59,843 nucleotides of DNA from Gemmatimonadales bacterium (GTDB lineage Bacteria; Gemmatimonadota; Glassbacteria; GWA2-58-10). A program made the position numbers and the translations under genes. The stretch lies in NCBI GenBank assembly GCA_024278175.1, contig JAJRTS010000085.1, positions 1 through 59,843 on the forward strand, read 5' to 3'. Below the pieces are notes generated by a model, which made no database searches, was not told the origin of the DNA, and worked only from the letters and a program-made list of their open reading frames with translations. Every line of letters begins with the position of its first letter. Positions within the stretch are counted from its first letter, which is position 1. Positions 9,457 through 20,024 of the stretch are shown here, one piece after another.

Positions 9457-11043
9457 TCACAGCTCCAGGCGGGGCATTTTATTATTGATCTCGCGCGGAA
9501 CCCGGCCCTTCGGGCAGTCCGGGCGCCTGCCCTCCCCCATTGCAGAGGCAAAGGAGTTCGGACGGATATTTGTCATTCCCGACAGAGTCGCCTCATGCAC
9601 GGTGAGAGCTTTTATTTTTTCAAGATGCTCTTCGGTCAACCCTCCGGCGGCGATCATCTCAACTGCTCCGGCGGGCTCGGTTGTCCCGTCCGGATAGAGT
9701 GCAAGCGCAACGTTCATCCCGGTGATGAAGTTGGCTGTGGGTACCCGGCCTGCCTTTTCCGCCCAGCCGGGCAGCCCACGTGATTCGAGAGCCCGGACAA
9801 TCCCCTGCTGCATGGCGGGGAGGTAGTCCACCTGGAAAAAACCTCCGATACACTTGAGTCCCCTGGCAATGGCCAATGTGGTGAAACTCGTGAAAAGACC
9901 GGGCAGCAGCCTTCGTTCCCGCAATTGTTCTTCCAGAGCAGCAGGAGTCAATGGCACGCGGATACCCCTGCCCGACGTAATCCCGACAAGAGTCGGCCCC
10001 GAACCGTTTTCGCTGATTAGCAGCGGCACGCGCTCCCCCCTGGCATTTACGCCCCAGAAAAAAACCGTGCCGCATCCCCGGAAGTCTTCGCTGCGCAGGT
10101 TGTATTCAGGGCCGCACGTTGAAAGCCTTTCCAGCTTGCGGAGGTTCCAGCAGCCGGACTGCCCGTCCAGGGAGGGCAGCACAGCGTTTCTTAACTCTGG
10201 GTCGAACAGCAGGTTGTGGATCAGAGATTCCTCATCCCGGAGGTCCTTGCCAAGAAGTGTGGTGACGATTTGCTCCATCTCGAGATAGGCCAGTTCAGGG
10301 ATCTTTTCTTTTAGAGACGGTGCGAACATTCTTTTCCACAATCTTCCGTTCAGCACTGCCACCTGATCGGAATAACCAGCCAGTTTCAGGATGTCATCTC
10401 TTGAGTATTCTTCGTTCAGCAAGGCCAACAGGCTCTTTTTTTCGCTTTCCCCCAATTCCCCGTCATGGAAAAGCCTCCCCGCCCTTTTGATGGCATTGGA
10501 GACCATCTCCTCTGTTATCGGTCCGGTAACACTGACCAGGCTATTTGAATATTTCACGGGAATGAGCGGCAATTTGCAGAATGTCCTGATTTCTTCGGCT
10601 GGCGCGACAGGGACTTTTGTTTTACGCGAGAGAAGGATGCCGCGGGGAAAACTGGAATTGCTCAGCGGTACGGTGCCACATGCCAGCACCGGGACGACAG
10701 CTGAAGGCTCCGCCGGGGCCGCGGTGATTTTCGGCAGGGCAAAGAGGATCGTACCCTGCACGGCCAGAGATTGGTAGTCCACCCCGTGATGGTTGCCGGT
10801 CAAAGCTACAGGCGTATCCGAGAAGTGACGTTCGAGGAGCCCGGCGGTTTTGCCTCCCAGCAACCGGCGGGCGTAATTGCCGACTACCTCGATAAGGTCT
10901 TCTCTGGATTGGATAGACTCAGTTTCGCAGCTGAAAAAACTCCCGGCATACTCTTCCAGCGAGAGCCGGCCATACTCCCGGACGATTTTCGCCATTCCCG
11001 GATGCTCATCCAGAATGCTTTGACATTTTTTGCCCAAGACCAA
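9457..11043 (-). CDS. Unrecognised 528-residue protein
   Basis: I do not recognise this protein. It has no signal peptide and no clear membrane segment, so it is probably cytosolic. Visible features are GNHHGVDYQSLAVQG near residue 85, an internal stretch rich in polar loops (RSEDFRGCGTVFFWG; LISENGSGPTLVG), and a C-terminal Met/Asn-rich region (NFITGMNVALALYPDGTTEPAG). The start is uncertain: the longest frame begins at TTG 11043 after a weak AAGG, and an ATG lies 16 codons further in. It is followed by an exported beta-sandwich gene and is preceded by an AT-rich gap, so it is likely first in its transcript. Codon use looks native. It is a good candidate for an uncharacterised family. Confidence 0.6.
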   Translation of the reverse strand: MVLGKKCQSILDEHPGMAKIVREYGRLSLEEYAGSFFSCETESIQSREDLIEVVGNYARRLLGGKTAGLLERHFSDTPVALTGNHHGVDYQSLAVQGTILFALPKITAAPAEPSAVVPVLACGTVPLSNSSFPRGILLSRKTKVPVAPAEEIRTFCKLPLIPVKYSNSLVSVTGPITEEMVSNAIKRAGRLFHDGELGESEKKSLLALLNEEYSRDDILKLAGYSDQVAVLNGRLWKRMFAPSLKEKIPELAYLEMEQIVTTLLGKDLRDEESLIHNLLFDPELRNAVLPSLDGQSGCWNLRKLERLSTCGPEYNLRSEDFRGCGTVFFWGVNARGERVPLLISENGSGPTLVGITSGRGIRVPLTPAALEEQLRERRLLPGLFTSFTTLAIARGLKCIGGFFQVDYLPAMQQGIVRALESRGLPGWAEKAGRVPTANFITGMNVALALYPDGTTEPAGAVEMIAAGGLTEEHLEKIKALTVHEATLSGMTNIRPNSFASAMGEGRRPDCPKGRVPREINNKMPRLEL

Positions 11044-11410
11044 TGCCTTGCTCAGACGTTAGAGACGGCTTGCCAACTTCGGCAACGCTGATATTCAGAC
11101 TTGGTTTATGCCGTCTTTTTTGATGCAGCTCTTGTGCGCCTGCGGACACCCCCTGCATTTGACGGATAGCGACCATAAATATGGATACCCCATAAATATT
11201 AGTATGCTACTCATATTATAGTAATAAATGACATTCATGTCAAGAGCTCCTTATTAATATATTGACATCTTTAAGTATGATAGGCATCTTGTGAGACAAG
11301 AGCATTATTTAGTTTTTTGACAAATGGACAAAGATGGATTATGTTGGTTGAGATAAGTGTTTGATCAGCCGGCTCTATTTCTTTACTATTGTTAAATATA
11401 GAGGTTTTAC
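11044..11410. other. AT-rich divergent intergenic region
   Basis: 367 bases between the unrecognised minus-strand gene and the XRE-cupin regulator. It is much more AT-rich than its surroundings (11180-11400). It should hold promoters for both directions; one plus-strand promoter candidate is listed separately. No RNA gene is seen. Confidence 0.5.
11317..11345 (+). promoter_or_regulatory. Candidate sigma70 promoter of the XRE-cupin regulator
   Basis: TTGACA at 11317-11322 is a perfect -35 box, 17 bases before TATGTT at 11340-11345 (4 of 6 to TATAAT). It lies 65 bases upstream of the start codon at 11411. A second TTGACA near 11263 lacks a matching -10 box. Confidence 0.5.
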
Positions 11411-12016
11411 ATGGACTATAGCTCGGAAATGTTGGCCGCCAGAATCAGAAGATTGAGACTCCGGAAAGAACTGAGCATCGAGCAGCTGGCCAGGAATGGG
11501 AAAGTGGATAAGAATACGATAGTGAGGATGGAGAAAGGGGAGGGACAGCCGAACCTGAAAACGCTGGTGAACATCTGCAACGCGCTCGGAGTTTCGGTGG
11601 ACAAGCTGATAGACATGAAAACCATCGAAGGTGAGGATTATTATGTGCACCGGCGTGGCGGGAAAAGAAGAAGGACCAGAGACAGCGAGCAGAGGATCAG
11701 AGTGGGAGATCTGCAAGCCAAGCTTCCTTATGGCCTGATGAATACAGTGGTGCTGGAGATATTCGGGGAAGGGAAGGTTCGCAGCCACAGGGGCGAGGAA
11801 CTCTTGTTCTGCCTCAAAGGCAAGGTTGGTATTAAGATCGGCAGCACGCCCGTGGTGCTGAATAAGGGGGAGTTTGTATTATTTTTTGGCAGAGAACCCC
11901 ATCAGTACTTTAATGGGGATAAAAGCGAAGACCCCTCCATGGCCGTCGCCTTGAGCGTCTGGCTTGATCAGGAAGTTGATACTGAAGTCCATAAGCTTGA
12001 AAAATACCACATCTGA
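11411..12016 (+). CDS. XRE-family transcriptional regulator with cupin sensor domain
   Basis: A 201-residue regulator. Residues 8-62 form an XRE/Cro-type helix-turn-helix (LAARIRRLRLRKELSIEQLA then NTIVRMEKGEGQPNLKTLV). A charged linker follows, and residues about 105-185 form a small cupin barrel (VLEIFGEGKVRSHRGEELLF, GEFVLFFGREPHQYF) that usually binds a small ligand. Regulators of this shape often control amino-acid or amine catabolism. The ATG has AGAGG upstream. The gene faces the tyrosine phenol-lyase gene tail to tail, so control of that enzyme is possible but not shown. The 183 bases after it hold no clear terminator. Confidence 0.85.
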   Translation: MDYSSEMLAARIRRLRLRKELSIEQLARNGKVDKNTIVRMEKGEGQPNLKTLVNICNALGVSVDKLIDMKTIEGEDYYVHRRGGKRRRTRDSEQRIRVGDLQAKLPYGLMNTVVLEIFGEGKVRSHRGEELLFCLKGKVGIKIGSTPVVLNKGEFVLFFGREPHQYFNGDKSEDPSMAVALSVWLDQEVDTEVHKLEKYHI

Positions 12017-12200
12017 GTTTATGCAGATTAATAACTTTGATGTTAAACAGGCGGTGGCGAACAGACTACTTCAGAGAGAAAACACTTATTCTTCCCCCTG
12101 TTCGACATGCAGTTGTTGAGGTTTGATCTGACAGGTCCGGGTTAGCTGACAATCCGAATCCGGCACATGCCTTAAAATTATATGCGGCGGGTGCTTTTGC

Positions 12201-14037
<1,837 letters not shown>

Positions 14038-16170
14038 ATGAGAACAAGTTTCGTTTTTATCCTCTTATTGCTGAGCCTTTCTCTTTTTCCAATGCTCAAA
14101 GCTGCTGAAACCGGCCTCTGGCGTGAAGGGATCAACCTGATACCTTCCCCGCAGGAGCTAAGCCTGGGTGGTGCTGATTTTGTCTTTGACGGGGTAGTGA
14201 GTATCGAGCTCGATGAGCCGGCCCCGCAGGCTGACCGGTTCGCAGCGCGGGAACTGGCGGAGAGGCTGGAGCAGGAATGGGGGGTCAAAGCCCGGCTCGG
14301 GGACAAGGCCGCGGAGAAAAAAATTGTTCTGACCCGGCAGGGAGCGTTAAAAAAGCTGGGGGATCAGGGCTATCAGTTTGTGGCGGACGGCAGCGTTATC
14401 ACTATCCGGGCGGGAGGCGGACAGGGTATTTTCTATGGGGCGCAGACCCTGTTGCAAATTGTCCGCAAAGACCGTCGCGGCGTTTTTATCAACGGGCTGA
14501 CAATCGCCGACTGGCCGGACATCCCCATTCGGGCGGTGCATTACGACACGAAGCACCACCAGGACAGGCGGGAATACGTGGAGAGTTTCATCCGCGATCT
14601 GGCCGGCTACAAGATAAACATGCTGATCTGGGAATGGGAGGACAAGTTCGCCTACAGGAGCCACCCGGAAATAGGGGCGCCGGGCGCTTTCACGAAGGAA
14701 GAGATACAGGAAATCACCCGTTTTGCCAGCCAATATCACGTGCAGATCGTGCCGCTTGTGCAGGGTCTGGGGCACGTGAGCTATGTTCTAAAATGGCCGC
14801 AAAACGCTCATCTGCGCGAGGTGCCCGCCTCCAACTGGGAGTTTTGCCCGCAAAAGCAGGGCTCCTACGATATCCTCTTCGATCTCTGGAAGGAGGCGAT
14901 TGAGGCGACACCCGGCTCCGAATACCTGCACATCGGCTCGGATGAGACTTTCGAGATAGGCCGCGGTGTGGAATGCGGCTGCAAGGCCAGGATGGAGGAA
15001 CTGGGCAGTCAAAATTTCTACATGGAATTTGTCAACCGCTGCGCCGAGTTTATTGTCTCCAGGGGCCGGAAGTTCATCGCCTGGACACCAGCATATGACC
15101 CGCAGGCAAAAATCAAACCCCTGAAACAGGGGCCGTTGATGAGCGAGCGGCTAAACCTCGATATCGCCCGCCGGGGCGTGTCAGACGGCTACACCCACTG
15201 GGTATATACGCCCAACCCCGGTCTCGAACAACCATTCCTGCCCTACTTTTACCGCGAAAACGAGCGCCATCCGGGTACCACTCTCCAGGACGCCTATCAA
15301 ACCCTCACCACGGCATCGCGCTCGGGTCTCTACGAGGGGATGATCGTGGCCTCGTGGGATGATTCCGGCCTGCACAACCAGGTCTGGATGATGCGCTTCG
15401 TCAACGCCGCCGAGTACGGCTGGAGCGGATCGGGCCCCACGCTGGATGAGTTCAACGAAAAATATTTCACCAATTATTATGGCCCCCGGGCCAGGGACAT
15501 GCGCGAGCTGTTCGAGCTGCTCAACCGCGGCGCCTACTATTTCATGGACTCGTTCGAACGCAAGGTCTGGCACTGGGGGCCCGTGGGTAAAACCCACCTG
15601 CCCGACCTCCCCCGTGGTGACGCCCTCGAGTACGACCCGTTCTGGAACACCGAGTACGCGGACATGGTCAAGCGCTCGAGACGGGAGTTGGGCAACATGG
15701 ACCGCGCCCGGATAATCTGCCGCCAGAACATTGACGCCGGTGTGAGACACGCCTACGACCTCGAGGTCTTTTCCTCGATCGCCGGGCTGGTTGCCCACAA
15801 CGCCCGCACCTACCTGGCTCTCTCGGAGCTGGAGAATACGATAACCCGCGCCCATAAGCAGCGATTCGTGAGCCACCAGGCAGCCCACGCTGCTCTGCTC
15901 GAAGCGGTCGCTGTTATCGAGCGCAATCTGGAAAGCCGTAAGCGGTCTTTCGGCCAACTGGTCACGGTCTGGGAAAAATCCCGCCTGCCCAAGGGCATGT
16001 CCACCGCCGCCAAAGCATACTTCCACCGCCAGGACCGGGCCCGTCATTTCGCCAACCGGCGCGCGGACATGACTTACCTGATCTGTGATGAACAGTTGCT
16101 CGGGCTCGAGGGCTACCTTGACAACCTGCGCCGCTACGCCGCCTGGTACAAGGAGACGTTCATCAGGTAG
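14038..16170 (+). CDS. Exported family 20 glycoside hydrolase (beta-N-acetylhexosaminidase type)
   Basis: A 710-residue enzyme that removes terminal GlcNAc or GalNAc by substrate-assisted catalysis. Residues 1 to about 22 are a signal peptide. Residues about 28-150 form the GH20b-type alpha/beta domain (NLIPSPQELSLGG), followed by a TIM barrel from about 160. The catalytic Asp-Glu pair is D302-E303 in HIGSDETF; the usual family form is HIGGDE, so one Gly is Ser. The start at 14038 follows GGAG and directly precedes the signal peptide; the frame is open back to 13762 but that part is not protein-like. GH109 and NagA-like genes at 42940-46766 fit the same amino-sugar pathway, though far away. 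Confidence 0.85.
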   Translation: MRTSFVFILLLLSLSLFPMLKAAETGLWREGINLIPSPQELSLGGADFVFDGVVSIELDEPAPQADRFAARELAERLEQEWGVKARLGDKAAEKKIVLTRQGALKKLGDQGYQFVADGSVITIRAGGGQGIFYGAQTLLQIVRKDRRGVFINGLTIADWPDIPIRAVHYDTKHHQDRREYVESFIRDLAGYKINMLIWEWEDKFAYRSHPEIGAPGAFTKEEIQEITRFASQYHVQIVPLVQGLGHVSYVLKWPQNAHLREVPASNWEFCPQKQGSYDILFDLWKEAIEATPGSEYLHIGSDETFEIGRGVECGCKARMEELGSQNFYMEFVNRCAEFIVSRGRKFIAWTPAYDPQAKIKPLKQGPLMSERLNLDIARRGVSDGYTHWVYTPNPGLEQPFLPYFYRENERHPGTTLQDAYQTLTTASRSGLYEGMIVASWDDSGLHNQVWMMRFVNAAEYGWSGSGPTLDEFNEKYFTNYYGPRARDMRELFELLNRGAYYFMDSFERKVWHWGPVGKTHLPDLPRGDALEYDPFWNTEYADMVKRSRRELGNMDRARIICRQNIDAGVRHAYDLEVFSSIAGLVAHNARTYLALSELENTITRAHKQRFVSHQAAHAALLEAVAVIERNLESRKRSFGQLVTVWEKSRLPKGMSTAAKAYFHRQDRARHFANRRADMTYLICDEQLLGLEGYLDNLRRYAAWYKETFIR

Positions 16171-16215
16171 GCCGGTTGCTATTTCGCTGCCGTGCTTGTT
16201 ATTATTCACTCAAAA

Positions 16216-16253
16216 AGCGCCGCCCCCAGTTTCCGGAAACGGAGGGCGGCGCT
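16216..16253 (-). terminator. Intrinsic terminator between convergent genes
   Basis: AGCGCCGCCC (16216-16225) pairs perfectly with GGGCGGCGCT (16244-16253). The minus strand continues with CTTTTTG, so it mainly ends the DUF362 transcript; on the plus strand it may help end the GH20 message. Confidence 0.75.
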
Positions 16254-16292
16254 GTTCGTTCATTGCTCAACGCACTGTGTAAAATCTCTCGA

Positions 16293-17456
16293 TCAGACTT
16301 CCAGCAACCGGTAGTCAATCCTGCTGTACGGCTTGCGCTCGAACACACCCAGGCCGTGCTCGGTCATCGCGTACCCGAGGAACGCATGGTGGTTCAGGCA
16401 ATCCCGCACATAGGACGAGGCGTTATCACCCTGCGCCTGCACCTCCTCGGCAATGTGGTCGAGCATCACCGAGTCGATAGCCACCGGGTCGGTGGATAAG
16501 AAAAGCGAGTTAGGCGAGGGCTCGGGAAAGGTTTTCCACGGCCGCGGGCACCAGACGTTGTTATGCCAGTTGGCGAACAGCGCATCGGCGATATTAATCC
16601 GCACCTTATCCCGGATGCTCGGCGTGTTGCACAGGTCGGCGATATAGGACCGGTCGCCCAGGCCCTCGTGCAGTTTCTTGGGCGTGGGTATCGAGCCGAA
16701 GTGGCTTTTCATCGCGCCGGTAATACCGCAACCGTGGTTTTTCATGATGCAAAGGTTGATGATGTGGTCTGCTCCGGTGTAGGCTTTCGGCATCCAGAAA
16801 TCACCTCCCGGCAGCGGCTTATCTTTGGTAAACACCACCGACTCGCTCTTGTCCCAGCGGTCCTTGACCCTGGAGTCGACATAATTGACGTTGGGGAAGC
16901 GGCAGCGGCCTTTCATAATCCGCGGGTGGAACCAGCGGCTGGCGTCCAGCAGGGTGATATTTTTCTGCTCAACGCCCAGTCCGCTGTGCAACTGGCCGAT
17001 CAGGGCGTTGACCAGCGGCATTGTCTGGTCCATCCGGTGGTTGGTAACTTCCGGATCGAAAGTGGCGTTGTTCAGGTTGAGTTTGATCGTGATTTTCTGC
17101 CCCGGGGCCACGCCGGGCATCAGGCCGCGAAGGGCTTCGGCGCCGCTGCCCGTGTCCGTCAGCTCCCGAAGGCCGCGCTCAAGCATCGTTTCCACAACAT
17201 CGTCGTTGATATAGTCGAAATGACGCTCGGAGATTTTACCCGGCTTGCCGTCGCGGGGCTCCACCGTGTGGTCCCAGGGAGCGTTTGCGCTGTAGTCCCA
17301 CTCGCGGGTGGCCCCGGCCGAGTGGACCCGCACCACGCGCGAGGCGGCTTCAGGGCTGACCGCGCCCAGTTTTTTTACTCCAAAAGACGCCGCCGCAAGG
17401 GCCGCCGCCGTGGTTTGGATAAAATTCCGCCGGCCGATTTTTTTCTCGAAAGCCAT
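16293..17456 (-). CDS. Tat-exported DUF362-domain protein
   Basis: A 387-residue protein with a twin-arginine signal (IGRRNFIQTTAAALAAASFG), so it is exported folded and may carry a cofactor. The body matches the DUF362 family (KITIKLNLNNA, IINLCIMKNHGCGITGAMKSHFG, DPVAIDSVMLDHIAEE). Some relatives carry iron-sulfur clusters, but I see no 4-cysteine ferredoxin motif here; only scattered Cys. The ATG at 17456 has AGGAGGGG upstream. It lies downstream of the exported double hydrolase, 105 bases apart on the same strand, so the two may be co-transcribed. Its activity is unknown. Confidence 0.75.
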   Translation of the reverse strand: MAFEKKIGRRNFIQTTAAALAAASFGVKKLGAVSPEAASRVVRVHSAGATREWDYSANAPWDHTVEPRDGKPGKISERHFDYINDDVVETMLERGLRELTDTGSGAEALRGLMPGVAPGQKITIKLNLNNATFDPEVTNHRMDQTMPLVNALIGQLHSGLGVEQKNITLLDASRWFHPRIMKGRCRFPNVNYVDSRVKDRWDKSESVVFTKDKPLPGGDFWMPKAYTGADHIINLCIMKNHGCGITGAMKSHFGSIPTPKKLHEGLGDRSYIADLCNTPSIRDKVRINIADALFANWHNNVWCPRPWKTFPEPSPNSLFLSTDPVAIDSVMLDHIAEEVQAQGDNASSYVRDCLNHHAFLGYAMTEHGLGVFERKPYSRIDYRLLEV

Positions 17457-17561
17457 GCACTCCCCTCCTATAATAAAAAGTCTACTCCTTTGTGTTCATT
17501 GCTCAGGTGTGTTTGTTGCTGAGTAAACGTTGCCCGCACCAGGGATGTAGCGTCTTATCGT

Positions 17562-19565
17562 TTACGGCAGGCACTCCTCCAGGCCGCCGGCGAATATCTC
17601 GTCAGCCCGGCACGCTTTCTCCAGGGAAAGCCTCAGAGACAGCGGTTTTTCTCCATAAACCTCCACCTTACCCGCCATCAGCGTGATCATCTCCGGAATA
17701 TCCGTATAGCGGAGCACATCCAGATAGCTGGGCCCCTGGCGATGCGAAGCGGGTGGAGACTGCAGGATCACCCGCTCGGCGGCTCCATCCAGGAACGCCG
17801 CGTAGAGGCCGTTGATCCCGGTTTCCCCCTTACCCATAACAGTGATTCTCTCCGGGTCCACCCCCGGCAGTGAGCGCATGAACTCCAGCGCGCGCAGCAC
17901 CTCGTAGACAGCCATCGCGTCAAGGGTAGTGCCGCAGACCATGGCCTGGCGCTTCATGTGATGCAGCGGATCGTTGTCCCGGAAACTGCGCAGGTTGTTC
18001 TCCAGCACCCGGCTGCCCCTGTCCAGAGTTTCGAGCACCAGCACCGCGCGCTCACCCCATTTGCCGGCCTCAAGCGGCTGCTCGTTACCCCAGACCGGGA
18101 TGCCCCGCCGGTGATCGAGCAGGATAACCGCCGGGTACTTTTTGCCGCTCCCGGTTTCGCTTGCTCCGGGCATGGATAAAATTCCCCGCACGCGAAGGCC
18201 CGGGAAACCATCGAAGCTCACCGGGCGCACAGTTCTGCCCCGTAGAAGTTTCTCCCCGCCGAGTTCCGGCAGCAGCGGCCCCCGGTCCGTGGGCAAATAA
18301 CGAAAAACCTCCTCGCGCAGCACTCTCTTAAGCTGATCCGAGCGGGCACGGAGCTCTTGCGCAGAACGGGGACCGGGCTCATAGGCGAACGGCGGCACAA
18401 GTTCCTCGTCGATTCTGGTAAAACGCTCGTTGATGGGCAGGCCGTCCCGCAGACAGACCAGCTCTTCCGCCCCCAGGGTGTCCACCGGCCCCTCGGCGGT
18501 CAGGGTGGTGTCGAGCGCCAGGAACTGTTTCAGGAAAAATGAATATACCGGCAGACGGATGGACTCCTTGTCCGCGTGTCCCCCCGGCGCGATGGCGGTG
18601 TCCAGGGCTGCCCCCGCCCCGTGGAGAGCGTAGATCTCCATCATCTTGTCGTACATCTCCGAGAACGAATCCATCGGAAAACCGCGATCATCGCTGGAGT
18701 TGCACAAAAGCTGAACTCTCGGAGCCACCATCGCGCCGATTTCAGAGTAGATCAGGCCGTGGCTGTTGACCGGAAACTGGCAGTCGCAATGCAGGCTGGA
18801 GAGGCTTTTCTCCACCCAGCCCCTGGTCGATATCGCGCCCGAAACAGGCGCTGAAGCGACTATCCTCTCATCCAGCGCGGCGAGGAAAAAGGTGGTCATC
18901 CCGCCGCCGGATATTCCGGTGGCCCCGATCCGGCTGTTGTCCAGGTCTTTCCTCTCGATGATGTAATCAATGTTGCGGCGGGCGTTGAACAACTCGGCGG
19001 CCAGGGGTGAAAAACCCCTGCTGTACCAGTCGAACCGGGCATTGGAGTAAACCCCGTGGTGGGTAAACTCCATTTCGCCCATCTCGATATTGTCCATCAT
19101 CAGCACGGCGATCCCCCTGGCAGCCAGCCACGCACCGTGAATCTTGTAGGCGTTCTTGTTCGCGTGACCGCACTGGTAGAGCACCACCGGATAGGGTTCA
19201 TTCCCGGTTTTGGGCAAATACAGGTTCGAGGTGGAATATATTCCCGGCGCGGTTTCCAACACGATGCACTCAAGCCTGTAGCCCGCTGCTTCCACGCGAT
19301 GAGTTATCCGGGCGGCGGGCGGCATTTCCTCACGCCCGCGATCATTCCAGAGCATCTTTGCAAGCGCATTGCGCAGGGCGGCTTTACGTCTCCCCCACTG
19401 CTCAAGATTGCCGACAGAGGAAAACACCGTGTCGAAGCGCGCCTGTGTCACCTGCTCAAAATGGGCCTGCAGGGCCTGAAGATTCTCGTTTTCCCGGGCC
19501 TTTGACGATACCGCAATCATCAGCAACCCGGCCGACACCAAGGCTGTAAGCGAAAAGCGCTTCAT
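17562..19565 (-). CDS. Exported tandem alpha/beta-hydrolase (acetyl-xylan-esterase-like), second domain lacking its serine
   Basis: A 667-residue protein with a Sec signal peptide (1 to about 27) and two alpha/beta-hydrolase halves. The first half has the nucleophile elbow GISGGG (Ser219), an oxyanion-type YQCGHANK and a late GGHADKES that may give the His; it looks like cephalosporin-C deacetylase or dienelactone-hydrolase enzymes. The second half (from about residue 395) repeats the fold (YPAVILLDHRRG, GVDPERITVMGKGETG), but Gly replaces the Ser at the elbow, so it is probably not catalytic. The start MKRF at 19565 has AGGATGG upstream; an ATG four codons earlier is possible. A paralogue with the same architecture lies at 33627-35843. 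Substrate unknown, probably a polysaccharide ester. Confidence 0.75.
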   Translation of the reverse strand: MKRFSLTALVSAGLLMIAVSSKARENENLQALQAHFEQVTQARFDTVFSSVGNLEQWGRRKAALRNALAKMLWNDRGREEMPPAARITHRVEAAGYRLECIVLETAPGIYSTSNLYLPKTGNEPYPVVLYQCGHANKNAYKIHGAWLAARGIAVLMMDNIEMGEMEFTHHGVYSNARFDWYSRGFSPLAAELFNARRNIDYIIERKDLDNSRIGATGISGGGMTTFFLAALDERIVASAPVSGAISTRGWVEKSLSSLHCDCQFPVNSHGLIYSEIGAMVAPRVQLLCNSSDDRGFPMDSFSEMYDKMMEIYALHGAGAALDTAIAPGGHADKESIRLPVYSFFLKQFLALDTTLTAEGPVDTLGAEELVCLRDGLPINERFTRIDEELVPPFAYEPGPRSAQELRARSDQLKRVLREEVFRYLPTDRGPLLPELGGEKLLRGRTVRPVSFDGFPGLRVRGILSMPGASETGSGKKYPAVILLDHRRGIPVWGNEQPLEAGKWGERAVLVLETLDRGSRVLENNLRSFRDNDPLHHMKRQAMVCGTTLDAMAVYEVLRALEFMRSLPGVDPERITVMGKGETGINGLYAAFLDGAAERVILQSPPASHRQGPSYLDVLRYTDIPEMITLMAGKVEVYGEKPLSLRLSLEKACRADEIFAGGLEECLP

Positions 19566-20024
19566 GGGCTTGTCCATCCTGTGAGCGGATCATTACAGGG
19601 CTTGTGAAAAACCCTGAAGGTAAGTGAATAAACTTTTGCGTTAATCCCAGACGACGGTAGCCATAAAGAGCAAAAAACCGCATGACAGAAAAGAACTAAT
19701 TAGTAATTTATGAATTATTGTATAATATACTAACCGAAGATGGCAAAATCAATATATAGTCAATCCGGCCGTGCTGCGTTGCGCGTCAGACAAAAATTTT
19801 ATCCGGATGGATTAAGCACTTAATGGAATGAGTTTCAAATCCCCCCTCCCCTGGCCCCCCTGTTAAATGAGAGTAACGGCTGGAGTACATTTCGACCGTT
19901 TGTAAGCTCCCCTCAAAACCCTAACCCATTTTGGGTAAACCTGTTATATTCCCCGCTCGTTTTTTGTCCGTTTATTTCTCAAGCCAACACGCAATCCATT
20001 CGAGATACAGGAAGGCAGCACGCA
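19566..20024. other. Divergent intergenic region before typA
   Basis: 459 bases between the divergent hydrolase and typA. It includes an AT-rich core (19690-19760) with TATAAT around 19719 that could serve either direction, but no clear -35 box goes with it. No structured RNA or small gene is supported. Confidence 0.4.
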
